From positions 247,329 through 311,328 of the forward strand of contig CAWJEW010000009.1 of NCBI GenBank assembly GCA_963842065.1: a stretch of 64,000 nucleotides of DNA, written 5' to 3'. The position numbers were made by a program, and so were the translations under genes. This DNA comes from CAITWD01 sp963842065 (lineage in GTDB: Bacteria; Actinomycetota; Thermoleophilia; Miltoncostaeales; Miltoncostaeaceae). Under the pieces are notes generated by a model. The model made no database searches and was not told where the DNA came from. It saw only the letters and a list, made by a program, of their open reading frames with translations. Below, in pieces: positions 35,449 to 45,265 of this stretch; positions within the stretch are counted from its first letter, which is position 1, and each line of letters starts with the position of its first letter.

Positions 35449-38400
35449 CGATCCATGGCCGGGCATAGGAGACGATAGTCGCAGGTCCGGCAGGCCCATG
35501 ACGGCCGCGGCTCGAATCGCCCCGCGGCGATCTCGTCGAGCGTGCTGTGCGCAAGCTCGACCGCTGCGGCGATCTCGGTGCCGTCCGGGTTCTCGCGGCG
35601 GTTCTCCCCCTCGAGAACGTATTCGAGGGTGGCCACGCGCGGCTCCACCTGCCACGCGTCGCGTGCACCGGCCAGGTAGAGCCGCATGACCAAGCGTCCG
35701 TCCTCGTCGGCACCACCGCTCGGTGGCGCACCGGTCTTGTAGTCGACGAGCCCGAAGCCGCCCTGCGCGAGCCGGTCGACACGGTCGATGCGGCCATGGA
35801 CGCGGTGCGGCCCGAGGTGGAGCGTGAAGGGCCGTTCGACCGCCACCGGTGTGACCCCGCTGCGCCGGGTGCGCTCCACGAGTTCGGGGAACCGCGCGTC
35901 GGCGAGTGCGAGGGCGTTGCGGGCCTGCGCGGTGTCCGCAATGCGCGCCTTGGTGAGCTCGGCGGCGAATCGGCGCACGAGCTCACCGGGCTCGGCCGGA
36001 GCCGTACCGGGACGGAAGAACGCCTCGAGGGCGGCATGGGCCGCGGTGCCCACCTGCCGGGCGGGGTCTGGCCTGGGGCGGAATGCGATCGATGTGCGCA
36101 AACCGGTACTGCAGCGGGCAGCTGCGATGCCGTGCGATGCCCGTGATCGACGCGGTCACCCCGGGGCGTGGGACGCGCGGCGCGGGCGCAGCCGGTGCCT
36201 CCGCCGCGGCATCCGCAGCCAGGGCCGCCGCGCGAGCGTCGATGAGTCCCGCCAGTGCGTCGGCGAGTTCCCGCTCGTCCGCCGGTTCACGGCCCGCCGC
36301 CCGCTGTTCGGCCGCGCGCATCGTGGCCGCTTCGAGCCGGGCGCGCGCGTCCCCGATCGCCATCAACTGGCGACGGTTCGGCCCGTCCTCGGCTACCTCG
36401 ACGAGCGCTCCCGGCGTGCGCGCCAGTGCCTCGTTCACGAAGCGCGACGGCGCCTGGGGCACGCCCGTTGCCGACGAGCGCACCCAGCTCAAGGTGAGAT
36501 GCGTCCGGGCACGGGTCATCGCCACATACGCCAGCCGACGCGCTTCCGCAACATGCGCCTCGGCGTCGCGGGGCAGTGCCTCCGGCAGCAGCGCGTCCGG
36601 GATGTCGGGCCCCGGGCGATGGCGGCCCGGCCAGGTGAAATGGGTCATCCCGACCACCGTGACCGCATCGAACTCCAGCCCCTTGGCCTGGTGGACGGTC
36701 ATGATCTGCACCCCGTCGCGCTCGAGCGGCGCGCCGGCGTCGCCGCGGTAGCCGAGGTCCGCCAGCCGCACCAGGAGCTCAGCCACCTCGCGCGGCGCAA
36801 GGTTGGGGCGTGCGGCGGCAAGCTCGTCGACCAGCCGTTCGAGCGCCCCGAGCGCCGCGATCCGGGAGGCGCCCTCGGCACCGCCTGCCGCGATGGCCCG
36901 GTGGCGCAGGCCCGTGCGATCGATGACGGCGCGAATGGCGTCCGACGCGCCCCCGTCGGCGACCGCCCGACCGACGTCCTCGAGCGTCTCGGCGAACGCG
37001 GGGCTGCCGCCGGCCTCGGCAATGGCGGCGCAGAGGGGGCGCGCGACGGGCTGCGAGCGTCGTGACGCAACGACGTCGGCCGCCAGCGTCCACGGAACGC
37101 CCCACGCCGGATCACCCACGATCCGCAGATGCGCGGGCGCGTCGGTTGGATCGACCGCGGCGCGAAGCCAGGCCAGCGCCGTCCGCACCTCTGCCCGCTC
37201 CATCAGGCCCACGCCGCCGCGCACCTGGTGCGGGATGCCCGCTCGCTCGAACGCGGTGACCAGCGGACCTGCCTCCAGCCGCACGGCGCGCATCAGCACC
37301 GCCTGCTCGTGGTACGGGATACCCGTCGCCGCTCGCGCCTGGACTTCGTTGACGACGGCCTGTGCCTGCGTGTCCGGGTCGCGGGCCTCGAGGAAACGCG
37401 GGAGCGGGCCCCGAGCGCCGTCGCGAGCGAGCAGGGTCTTTGGCGTCCGGTCCGGAATCGGTGCGACGACCGCGCCGGCCGCGTCGAGAATCGCCTGTGT
37501 CGACCGGTAATTGCGCTCGAGCCGGACCTCACCGGCGTCCGGGAACCGGCGCCGGAAATCGGCCATGTTCTTGCCCGAGGCCCCGCGAAAGCGGTAGATG
37601 CCCTGGTCATCGTCCCCGACGACCACCACGCTCCCATCCGGATCCGCCACCGCGAAGATCAACTCCGCCTGTGCGTGGTTGGTGTCCTGGAATTCGTCGA
37701 CGAGCAGGTGCTGGACTTCGTGGCGGATCGCTTCCAGGCGGTCGCGATGTGTGCGCACGAGATCAAGCGCCCGAACGATCGACATGCCGAAATCTTCGAG
37801 GCCCTCCGCGGCCAGCCATGCGTCGTGGGCGGCGAACGCCCGTGCGAACTCCCACTCGCGCCGGGCGCGCACCTCCTGGTCGCGACCGCTGGCGGCCTTG
37901 ACCGCCTCCTCGGCCCATGACACGTAGTCACCCGAGCCGACAAGCTCATCCCTGCAGCGATCGATGCGGGTGATCATCTGGTCGACCAGCCGGGCAAGGT
38001 CCCCGCGCACACCGTGGGCGCGCAAATCCAACTCCGCGATCCGGTCGAGTACGATCATCTTGCGCAACTCCTGATCGGCCGGCGCGAGTGCCGGCGCGAG
38101 CCCGTAGTCGACCCCGTGACGGCGCACGACGTCCTGCGCCCAGGAATGCAGCGTCGACACGCGCAACGTCTCGTGCGACCGGCCGAGCAGATCCTCCGCG
38201 CGCAGCCGCAGCTCTTCGGCGGCCTGACGGGTGAACGTGACTCCCAGCACGCGGCCCGGTTCGCTGCCCTGCCCGACAAGCCACGCCAGCCGGCGGCACA
38301 GCACCCGCGTCTTGCCGGCACCCGCCCCGGCCAGGACCATCAGCGGCCCCGACGGGTGGGTCACCGCTGTGCGCTGCTCGGGTGTGAGATCGTCCAGCAC
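35445..38400 (-). CDS. UvrD/Rep-type helicase with C-terminal RecB-like Fe-S nuclease (frameshifted)
   Basis: About 984 residues. Helicase motifs in order: Q-motif/Ia LTPEQRTAVTHP, Walker A VLAGAGAGKTRV, TLHSWAQDVV, Walker B LLVDEFQDTNHAQ, VVGDDDQGIYRFRGA, LERNYRSTQ, VQIMTVHQAKGLEF and YVAMTRARTHL. The C-terminal 220 residues are a PD-(D/E)XK nuclease (HGRIDRVDR, LVDYKTG) with four cysteines (SCPLQYRF and CRTCDYRLLC) arranged like AddB/Dna2/Cas4 [4Fe-4S] nucleases. An extra C in the run at 36075-36078 shifts the frame just before the nuclease. Start GTG 38400. Likely a double-strand-end processing enzyme. Confidence 0.87.
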
Positions 38401-38460
38401 CGGACAGTTGATCCTAGACCGCGCGGCGGACGGGCAGGCGCCTTGGTAGCATCGCCACCC

Positions 38461-39690
38461 GTGGCCGACGTGAGACCGTTCTCCGCACTGCGCTACCGGG
38501 ATGCCGCCGGCGCACTCGGCGACCTTGTCGCCCCGCCGTACGACGTGATCTCCCCCGCCGAGCGCGAGGCCCTGCTGGCTCGCAGCCCGTACAACGCGGT
38601 TCGCCTTGAGCTTCCCGATCCGCCATACGAGGCCGTCGCCCAGGTCGTCGCCGACTGGCAGGCCGCCGGGGTACTCGGCCGCTCCGAACGTCCGGGGCTC
38701 GTCGCCTGGACGCAGGCCTTCACCCTCGACGGCGCGCGCCTGGAGCGCAGGACGCTGTTGGCGACCGTCAAGCTCGAGCCCTACTCGGCGCGGGTCGTGC
38801 GTCCACACGAGCGAACCCACAGCGGCCCAAAGGAAGACCGCCTGCGCCTGTACCGCGCGGTACGCACGCACATCTCCCCGGTGTTCGGGCTCTACCCGGA
38901 CCCCGCCGGCGCCGGCTGGGCGGCGGCCGCGATCGGTGACCGCGCGCCTGAGGCGACGTTCGACTCCGACGGCGGCGCAGTCGAGAACCGCATCTGGTGG
39001 ATCGACGACCCTGAGGCGCTTGCGGGGATCGCCGCCGCACTCGCTGAGAAGTGGGTCCTGATCGCCGACGGCCACCACCGTTACGAGACGGCACTCGCCT
39101 ATCAGGCCGAGCAGCGGGCCGCGGCGCCCGACGCCACCGAGCACCCCTATGACTTCGTGCTGATGGGACTCACCGCCCTCGACGACCCGGGACTGGTCGT
39201 GTTGCCAACCCACCGGATCTTGGCCGAATGGCCCGATGGAGCGGGGTCGCGCCTGACCGCAACGCCGGCCGCCGACCTTGATGCGCTGCTGTCGGCGCTG
39301 TACGCCGCGCCGCCCGAGCAGCCAGCGATGGGCCTGGTCACCGCGGACGGGTTCTCCCTGTTGACCGGGACGCTGCCGGCCGACGCAACTCCGGGGGAGC
39401 GCCTCGACGTCGCCGTGCTTGAGCGTGAGATTCTGGTTCCCGATTTGGGAGACGACCAGGCGGCCCTCGCCCACCGGGACGCGCTTTGGTACACCAAGGA
39501 TGCTGCGGAAGCCGTCCAGGAAGTCACTTCCGGCACGGCCGCGGCGGCAGTGATCATCCGGCCCCTGGCCAAGGACGCCGTGGCCGCGGTGTCCGATGCG
39601 GGCCAGACGATGCCCCAAAAATCGACGTACTTCTACCCGAAGCTCTGGACCGGGGTCGCGTTCCACCCGCTGGTCGATCCCGCGCACTAG
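38461..39690 (+). CDS. DUF1015 family protein
   Basis: 409-residue DUF1015 protein: RPFSALRYRDAAGALGDLVA, PPYDVISPAEREALLARSPY, NAVRLELP, VRPHERTHSGPKEDRLRLYR, LIADGHHRYETALAY and MPQKSTYFYPKLWTGVAFHP are strongly conserved in this widespread family. The HERT and DGHHRYE segments look like active-site elements, but function is unknown. GTG 38461 is used because the family begins with this segment. Divergent from the helicase. Confidence 0.92.
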   Translation: MADVRPFSALRYRDAAGALGDLVAPPYDVISPAEREALLARSPYNAVRLELPDPPYEAVAQVVADWQAAGVLGRSERPGLVAWTQAFTLDGARLERRTLLATVKLEPYSARVVRPHERTHSGPKEDRLRLYRAVRTHISPVFGLYPDPAGAGWAAAAIGDRAPEATFDSDGGAVENRIWWIDDPEALAGIAAALAEKWVLIADGHHRYETALAYQAEQRAAAPDATEHPYDFVLMGLTALDDPGLVVLPTHRILAEWPDGAGSRLTATPAADLDALLSALYAAPPEQPAMGLVTADGFSLLTGTLPADATPGERLDVAVLEREILVPDLGDDQAALAHRDALWYTKDAAEAVQEVTSGTAAAAVIIRPLAKDAVAAVSDAGQTMPQKSTYFYPKLWTGVAFHPLVDPAH

Positions 39691-39754
39691 CCGGGCCAGG
39701 ACCGCGCCCGAGGCGATCAGCCCCGGGGCCCGCCGATCCGCGCACGCGCCGCCC

Positions 39755-40420
39755 GTGACACCCGCGCCTGACGCCGCGCCGCCCGAGATCCTGATCGCCC
39801 CGAGCGACGTCGACGGGGCCGTGGCGGCGCGGGGCCATGTCATCGAGGTCGATCCGCGCGAGCGGCGCGTACGCGAGGACGCCTGGACCATGTCGACCCT
39901 CTCCCCGGCGGGAGTTCCACACGGGATCGGAATCCGGCTACTGGCCGGCAACGATGCCGCGGCGCCGGCGCGCGTGACCCCGTCGGTCTGCATCACGACC
40001 GGCGACGGCCGGCCGCTTCTGGAGATCCCGCACATCGACGCAGCTGGCGCGCCGGTCCTGGTGGATCCTGCGGACGCGGCGACGCCGGCAGACCCCCTTG
40101 CACGCGTTCGCCGCGAGCTCGATATCCGCGCCGGGGCCGGCCTCGACGGGCTGCCGCGCGGCGCTCAGCGGCCCCGGCGCGCCGGGGCCCGGGCGGCGGC
40201 ACGCGCCGCGACCAGCTCGCGGAAGCGATCGCCGCGGGCTTCGAAGCTCGTGAATTGGTCGAAGCTCGCGCATCCGGGGGCGAGCAGCACGACATCGCCC
40301 GGCCTCGCCGCAGCGCTCGCGGCGGCAACGGCATCGCCGAGCGTGCCCGCATCGAGCGTCGGCACGCCGACCGCCCGCATCGCGGCGCCGATCTCGGCGC
40401 CGGCGCTCCCGATCAGGTAG
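39755..40420 (+). CDS. Hypothetical protein; 3' half antisense to murD
   Basis: Not recognised. From GTG 39755 to about 40160 the frame has strong G/C third-position bias and a protein-like sequence (PEILIAPSDVDGAVAARGHV, TPSVCITTGDGRPLLEIPHI). From 40165 it runs antisense through the 3' end of murD and turns Ala/Ser/Arg-rich. The true stop is probably near 40165 and lost through an indel, since other genes in this half of the window are shifted. This gene fills the only gene gap longer than 300 bp. Confidence 0.4.
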   Translation: MTPAPDAAPPEILIAPSDVDGAVAARGHVIEVDPRERRVREDAWTMSTLSPAGVPHGIGIRLLAGNDAAAPARVTPSVCITTGDGRPLLEIPHIDAAGAPVLVDPADAATPADPLARVRRELDIRAGAGLDGLPRGAQRPRRAGARAAARAATSSRKRSPRASKLVNWSKLAHPGASSTTSPGLAAALAAATASPSVPASSVGTPTARIAAPISAPALPIR

Positions 40421-41496
40421 ACGCAGCGGACATCGGCCTCCCGTGCGGCCTCGGCCAGCGGCGCAAACGTGGTCCCCTTGGGCTTCCCGCCGGCGATCAG
40501 ATGGACACCCTGCGAATAGGCGTCGAGCGCGGCACAGGCGGCATCAGGGTTCGTCGCCTTCGAGTCGTTGACGTACGTGACGCCGTCGATCTCTCCGACG
40601 ATCTCGAGCCGGTGCGCAACGCCGCTGAAGCTCGCCAACCCCGCCGCGATCTCATCACGGGTCAGATGCGCCGCGTGCGCGACGAGCGCCACGGCCGCCA
40701 TGACGTTCTCCCGGTTGTGCCGGCCCCGCAGCGCGATCGCATCCCATGCGGCGATCATGCCCAGCCCGGCTACGTGCAGACCCCCCTGCGACCACGCGAT
40801 GTCGACGTCGCCGAGACGGGCGCCCTGCCTGATGACGCGCGGGCGCGCACCGCCGGGAATCGCCCAGCCGTCGGGTGCGATCGCCAGGTCGTCGGCCGTC
40901 ATCGCCGAGAAGATGCGCAGCTTGGCGGCCCGGTAGGCGTCCATCGCGCCGTGCCGGTCCAGATGATCGGGCGTGAGGTTCAGTACGACGGCGGCGCGTG
41001 GATGGAATCGCTTGATGTCCTCAAGCTGAAAGCTCGAGCACTCGACCACAAGCCATGTCGCTGGATCGACCGCGTCGACCAGCGACGCCAGCGGGAGGCC
41101 CTGGTTTCCGCACGCGATGGCGGGACGCCCCGCGGCCCGCAGCAGGTGCGCGGCCAACTCGGTGGTCGTCGTCTTCCCGTTGGTCCCGGTCACGGCGATG
41201 ATCGGGTTCTGCAGCTCGCGAGCGGCCAGTTCGATCTCGCTGATGATCTCCGCGCCCGCCGCGCGGGCGGCGGCAACTTGGGCGGCGTCGCCCGGGACCC
41301 CGGGGCTCTTGACGACGAGCGCGACGTCCGGGACCGGATCGACGCAGGACCCGCGCACGTCCACGCCCATGGCGGTCAGTCCCGGGGCATCGACCGGGTC
41401 CGCGTCGACGGCGATCACGCGCCAGCCACGGCGCGCCAGCAGGGCCGCGGCTGCCGCCCCGGACCGGCCGAGGCCGACGACGAGGGCCGAGCTCAT
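40165..41496 (-). CDS. murD: UDP-N-acetylmuramoylalanine--D-glutamate ligase
   Basis: 443-residue Mur ligase adding D-Glu to UDP-MurNAc-L-Ala. N-terminal Rossmann part (ALVVGLGRSGAAAAALLARR), ATP loop AVTGTNGKTTTTELAAHLL, central LNLTPDHLDRHGAMDAYRAA and C-terminal FSGVAHRLEIV, NDSKATNPDA and LLAPGCASFDQF are all present. The ATG overlaps the mraY stop (ATGA). It is the last dcw gene here; the usual ftsW/murG/murC continuation is absent downstream. Confidence 0.96.
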   Translation of the reverse strand: MSSALVVGLGRSGAAAAALLARRGWRVIAVDADPVDAPGLTAMGVDVRGSCVDPVPDVALVVKSPGVPGDAAQVAAARAAGAEIISEIELAARELQNPIIAVTGTNGKTTTTELAAHLLRAAGRPAIACGNQGLPLASLVDAVDPATWLVVECSSFQLEDIKRFHPRAAVVLNLTPDHLDRHGAMDAYRAAKLRIFSAMTADDLAIAPDGWAIPGGARPRVIRQGARLGDVDIAWSQGGLHVAGLGMIAAWDAIALRGRHNRENVMAAVALVAHAAHLTRDEIAAGLASFSGVAHRLEIVGEIDGVTYVNDSKATNPDAACAALDAYSQGVHLIAGGKPKGTTFAPLAEAAREADVRCVYLIGSAGAEIGAAMRAVGVPTLDAGTLGDAVAAASAAARPGDVVLLAPGCASFDQFTSFEARGDRFRELVAARAAARAPARRGR

Positions 41497-42470
41497 CCGT
41501 GCACCGACCGGAAATACAGCGTGAAGCCGATCGACCCCACGATGAGCGCGATCAGCCACAGGCGCACGATGATCTTGGTCTCGCTCCAGCCGGCCATCTC
41601 GAAATGGTGATGCAGCGGGGCCATCAGGAACACGCGGCGGCGGTAGCGGCGGAATACGACCACCTGGACGATCACCGAGAGCGCCTCGGCGACGAACACC
41701 GCGCCTATGATGATCAGCAGGACCTCGGTCTTGGTCATGACGGCCAGCGCGGCGATGGCGCCGCCCAGCGCGTACGACCCGGTGTCGCCCATGAATACCG
41801 CGGCAGGAAACGAATTGAACCACAGGAAGCCGATACACGAGCCCATCAGCGTCGCGGCGAACATCGCCAGATCCCGCTGTCCACTGACGAACGCGATCCC
41901 CGTGTAGACCAGCAACGCCACCGCGCAGGTGCCGGCGGCCAGGCCATCGAGTCCGTCGGTGAGGTTGACCGCGTTGGCCGCACCCGACACGACCAGCAGG
42001 ACAACGAAGAAGAACACGATCGGGCCGACGGCCACGGTCGTGTCGGTGAGCTGAAGCCCCAACGTGGTGGGAATCCCGACCACGTGGACCGCGACAAACG
42101 CCAGCACGAGTGAAATCACGGCCAGACCGAGCAGCCGCCAGCGCGCGGCCAGACCCAGCGAGCGCTTGCTGATGATCTTGCGGTAGTCGTCGACGAAGCC
42201 GATCGCACCGCACCCCAGGGTCACGAACAACACCAGCATCGCGCTCGTGCTCCGCCCGGACAGGATCAGAAATGGCACGGTCGTCGCGACGATAATCAGC
42301 AGCCCGCCCATCGTCGGCGTCCCGCGCTTGGCGTCGTGACCGGAGGGGATCAGCCCCTGCGGACGGACGAACTGACCGACCTCGTTCTTGCGGAGCCAGG
42401 TGATGAACTTCGGGCCGAGGAAGAGCATCAGCGCGGCCGCGCAGATGGCGGCGATCAGAATCCGCGACAC
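41493..42470 (-). CDS. mraY: Phospho-N-acetylmuramoyl-pentapeptide transferase
   Basis: 325-residue polytopic enzyme forming lipid I. About ten membrane segments are visible. Key loops: KRGTPTMGGLLI, GFVDDYRK (catalytic Asp pair), NAVNLTDGLDGLAAG, FMGDTGSYALGG and the histidine loop FLMAPLHHHFEMAGWSE. GTG 42470 shares its G with the TAG of murF; an ATG-like start further up would lie in murF. Confidence 0.96.
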   Translation of the reverse strand: MSRILIAAICAAALMLFLGPKFITWLRKNEVGQFVRPQGLIPSGHDAKRGTPTMGGLLIIVATTVPFLILSGRSTSAMLVLFVTLGCGAIGFVDDYRKIISKRSLGLAARWRLLGLAVISLVLAFVAVHVVGIPTTLGLQLTDTTVAVGPIVFFFVVLLVVSGAANAVNLTDGLDGLAAGTCAVALLVYTGIAFVSGQRDLAMFAATLMGSCIGFLWFNSFPAAVFMGDTGSYALGGAIAALAVMTKTEVLLIIIGAVFVAEALSVIVQVVVFRRYRRRVFLMAPLHHHFEMAGWSETKIIVRLWLIALIVGSIGFTLYFRSVHG

Positions 42471-43762
42471 TACGCAAGCACCTCGCACACGCGCTCGAGC
42501 GCGACCGACCGCGACGCTTTGACCAGCACCGTGTCCCCGTCACGCAGCGCGTTGGGGACACCCTCAGCCGCGGCGACGCTATCGGGAAACTTCATCGACG
42601 GCACGCCGGCCGCACCGGCGACGTAGTTGGCGGAACGCGGTCCGACGGCGATCAGCAAGTCGATTCCCAGCTTGGCGACGAGCTCGCCGACTTCGCGGTG
42701 GAAGCGTACCTCGTCGGCACCCAGCTCCATCATGTCCCCGAGCACGGCGACGCGGCGCCCCGAGCGTGCGGCAAGATCGCGCAGCGCGGCTCCCATGGCG
42801 ACCGGATTGGCGTTGTAGCAGTCTTCGATCAGAACCCCTCCGCCCGCAAGCGGCCGCTCTTGTCCGCGCATCGCCGAGAGGGCGACCTCGATCACCGTTC
42901 CCGGCGGCGGACGGTGCCCGAGCGCGTCGCAGCACTCCCACGCTGCGGCGGCATTGCGCTGCTGCCACGCCTTGTGGAGGGTGATCCCGACGTCCTCGGG
43001 CAACGTTTCGAACGTGCGGACCTCTACGCCCTCAGGCAGGGCGGCCAGAAACGGTGCGAGCAGCGGCTCGTGCGCCGGCACGACCGCGACATCGCCGGCC
43101 TGCAGTCGGGAAAAGAGCTCTGCCTTGGCCGCTGCGATCGCTTCCAGGGACTCGAGCAGCTCGAGATGCACGGGGGCGATCGACGTGATGCACGCAACAT
43201 GGGGCGGTGCGAGATCCACGAGCTCGGTGATCTGGCCCGTGCCGCGCATGCCCATCTCGACGACGGCAACCTCGGTGACATCGGGCAAATCGAGCATCGA
43301 CAGCGGCACACCGACTTCCGTGTTGCGGTTGCCCGCTGTGCCGTGCACACGCACGCCGGCCGCATGGAGCATCGCCACCAGGATGTCTTTCGTGGTCGTC
43401 TTGCCCACCGATCCAGTGATCGCCACGACCGTCGCCCCGGACCGGGCCAGCGCCCGGCGCCCCGCCTCCTGCAGCACCGCCAGCGGATCGGAGGCGACGA
43501 CGACCGTCCCCGCCCGCGTCCGGACGGCATCCGCGATCTGGGGCCACGCAGACTCCCCCACCAGCGCGGCAACCGCGCCGTCGGCAAGGGCGTCCGGTGC
43601 ATGCAGGCCGCCGTCGTGGGTCTCGCCCGGCAGGCCGACAAACAGGCGCCCGGCGAGATCCTGCCGGGAATCCACCGACGCGCCGTCGACGACGACGCGC
43701 GGATCACCCGACGCGACGCGCGCATCCAGCCCGGCGATCAACTCCTCAAGAACCCACTTCAC
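42470..43762 (-). CDS. murF: UDP-MurNAc-tripeptide--D-Ala-D-Ala ligase
   Basis: 430-residue Mur ligase. ATP loop AITGSVGKTTTKDILVAML, nucleotide/substrate blocks GTAGNRNTEVGVPLSMLDLP, VVEMGMRGTGQITEL and SIAPVHLELL, and the C-terminal VLIEDCYNANPVAMGAAL and LGDMMELGADEVRFH are MurF-specific. It completes the UDP-MurNAc-pentapeptide. The ATG overlaps the murE stop (ATGA). Confidence 0.96.
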   Translation of the reverse strand: MKWVLEELIAGLDARVASGDPRVVVDGASVDSRQDLAGRLFVGLPGETHDGGLHAPDALADGAVAALVGESAWPQIADAVRTRAGTVVVASDPLAVLQEAGRRALARSGATVVAITGSVGKTTTKDILVAMLHAAGVRVHGTAGNRNTEVGVPLSMLDLPDVTEVAVVEMGMRGTGQITELVDLAPPHVACITSIAPVHLELLESLEAIAAAKAELFSRLQAGDVAVVPAHEPLLAPFLAALPEGVEVRTFETLPEDVGITLHKAWQQRNAAAAWECCDALGHRPPPGTVIEVALSAMRGQERPLAGGGVLIEDCYNANPVAMGAALRDLAARSGRRVAVLGDMMELGADEVRFHREVGELVAKLGIDLLIAVGPRSANYVAGAAGVPSMKFPDSVAAAEGVPNALRDGDTVLVKASRSVALERVCEVLA

Positions 43763-45237
43763 CCAGCATGCTCCCGCAGAACGTCACGTGCGACATCACG
43801 ATCGTCGAACGGCAAAGTGCGGCCGGCGATCTCCTGACCGCGTTCGTGCCCCTTGCCGGCGATCAGCACCACGTCACCCGCTTGCGCCGTGGCGATCGCT
43901 TGCGCGATCGCGGCCCGGCGGTCGGGCTCGATCCGCAGATGCCCGCGTGCGTCACCCGCATCGACAACGATTTCATCGATGATGGTATCGGGATCCTCGG
44001 AGCGCGGGTTGTCCGAGGTCACGATGGCCAGGTCCGCCAGGTGCGCCGCGATATATCCCATGAGCGGCCGCTTGCCACGATCACGGTCGCCGCCACACCC
44101 GAAGACAACGATGACGCGGTGCGTCCCGGCGAGCCCGCGGACCGCGCGCAGGACGTTCGCCAGGGCGTCCGGGGTGTGGGCATAATCGACCAGCACCTGA
44201 AACGCCTGGCCGGCGACGATCGGCTCGAGCCGACCCGGCACGCCCGCAAGGCCCGCGATTCCGGTGGCGACCTGCGCGTGGGGCACCGACAGCAGCTCGC
44301 CCACGGCCACGACGCCGAGGATGTTGAGCAGGTTGAAGTCGCCGCGCAGATGGCTCGTGAGCTCGAGCGCGCCGCGCGGTGTTGCGATCTTTGCCCACGT
44401 CCCCGACGCGGTCTGCTCGTACTCGAGCGGACGGATCTGCGCCCGCGCCGCAAGGCCGTATCCGAGCGCACCCAGTTCAGCCACGAGCCGCGCACCGTAG
44501 GGGTCGTCCACGTTGGCGGCTCCCGGCGGGTTTGGGCCGTCCCCGTCGGGGCGGTCGAACAGGCTACGCTTGGCCTGGAAGTACGCCTCCATGTCCGGGT
44601 GATAGTCCAGGTGGTCCTGCGAGAGATTCGTAAACAGCGCGGCGGCAAACGGAATGCCGGCCACCCTGCGCTGCACCAGCGCGTGCGAGGACACCTCCAT
44701 CGCACACGCCCGGTCGCCGGCATCGCGCATTCGCGCCAGCAACCGCTGGAGCATGACCGGATCCGGGGTCGTATGGGTGGGAGGCTCTGACCGGCCGCCG
44801 ATGATTACCTCGACCGTGCTGATCAGCCCTGCGGTGGCGGGACCGGACCCGAGGATCGCCTGCACCAGATACGCCGACGTCGTCTTGCCGTTGGTGCCCG
44901 TCACCCCGACGGTCCGCACAACCGCCCCGGGATTGCCCTCGAGCGCACCGGCGATCAGGGCGATCGCCAGGCGGGCGTCGTGCACGATGATCTGCGGCAG
45001 GGCGATCGGCACGGCCCGCTCAACGACCAGGACGGATGCGCCCCGGTCGGCCGCATCTTGCGCAAAATCGTGGCCGTCGGCGCTGACGCCCGGAACACAG
45101 ACAAAGACGGCGCCCGGTGTGCTGTCAGCGGACCGCGCGGCCACGCGGTCGACGCGGACGTCGGCGCCGGGGGGCGGCTCCATAGCGAGCCGCGCCCCTG
45201 GGACGACTTGCACCAGTTGCTCGAGCGTCATCCGCAT
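43759..45237 (-). CDS. murE: UDP-MurNAc-dipeptide--meso-diaminopimelate ligase
   Basis: 492-residue Mur ligase. TGTNGKTTSAYLVQAIL binds ATP. The substrate motif DNPRSEDP with arginine in position four specifies meso-DAP rather than L-Lys, so the cell wall is of the DAP type. Other blocks: AMEVSSHALVQRRVAG, NLSQDHLDYHPDMEAYFQAK and VDYAHTPDALANVL. It is the third ligase of the coupled murE-murF-mraY-murD run. Confidence 0.96.
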   Translation of the reverse strand: MRMTLEQLVQVVPGARLAMEPPPGADVRVDRVAARSADSTPGAVFVCVPGVSADGHDFAQDAADRGASVLVVERAVPIALPQIIVHDARLAIALIAGALEGNPGAVVRTVGVTGTNGKTTSAYLVQAILGSGPATAGLISTVEVIIGGRSEPPTHTTPDPVMLQRLLARMRDAGDRACAMEVSSHALVQRRVAGIPFAAALFTNLSQDHLDYHPDMEAYFQAKRSLFDRPDGDGPNPPGAANVDDPYGARLVAELGALGYGLAARAQIRPLEYEQTASGTWAKIATPRGALELTSHLRGDFNLLNILGVVAVGELLSVPHAQVATGIAGLAGVPGRLEPIVAGQAFQVLVDYAHTPDALANVLRAVRGLAGTHRVIVVFGCGGDRDRGKRPLMGYIAAHLADLAIVTSDNPRSEDPDTIIDEIVVDAGDARGHLRIEPDRRAAIAQAIATAQAGDVVLIAGKGHERGQEIAGRTLPFDDRDVARDVLREHAG

Positions 45238-45265
45238 GGTCGATGACCCCGTGGGGCTCCTCGAT

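Noticed and set aside
38401..40035. Leftward open frame extending the helicase N-terminus by more than 500 residues
   Set aside because: It is antisense to the DUF1015 gene, has shadow-type composition, and helicase homology starts only at the GTG at 38400.
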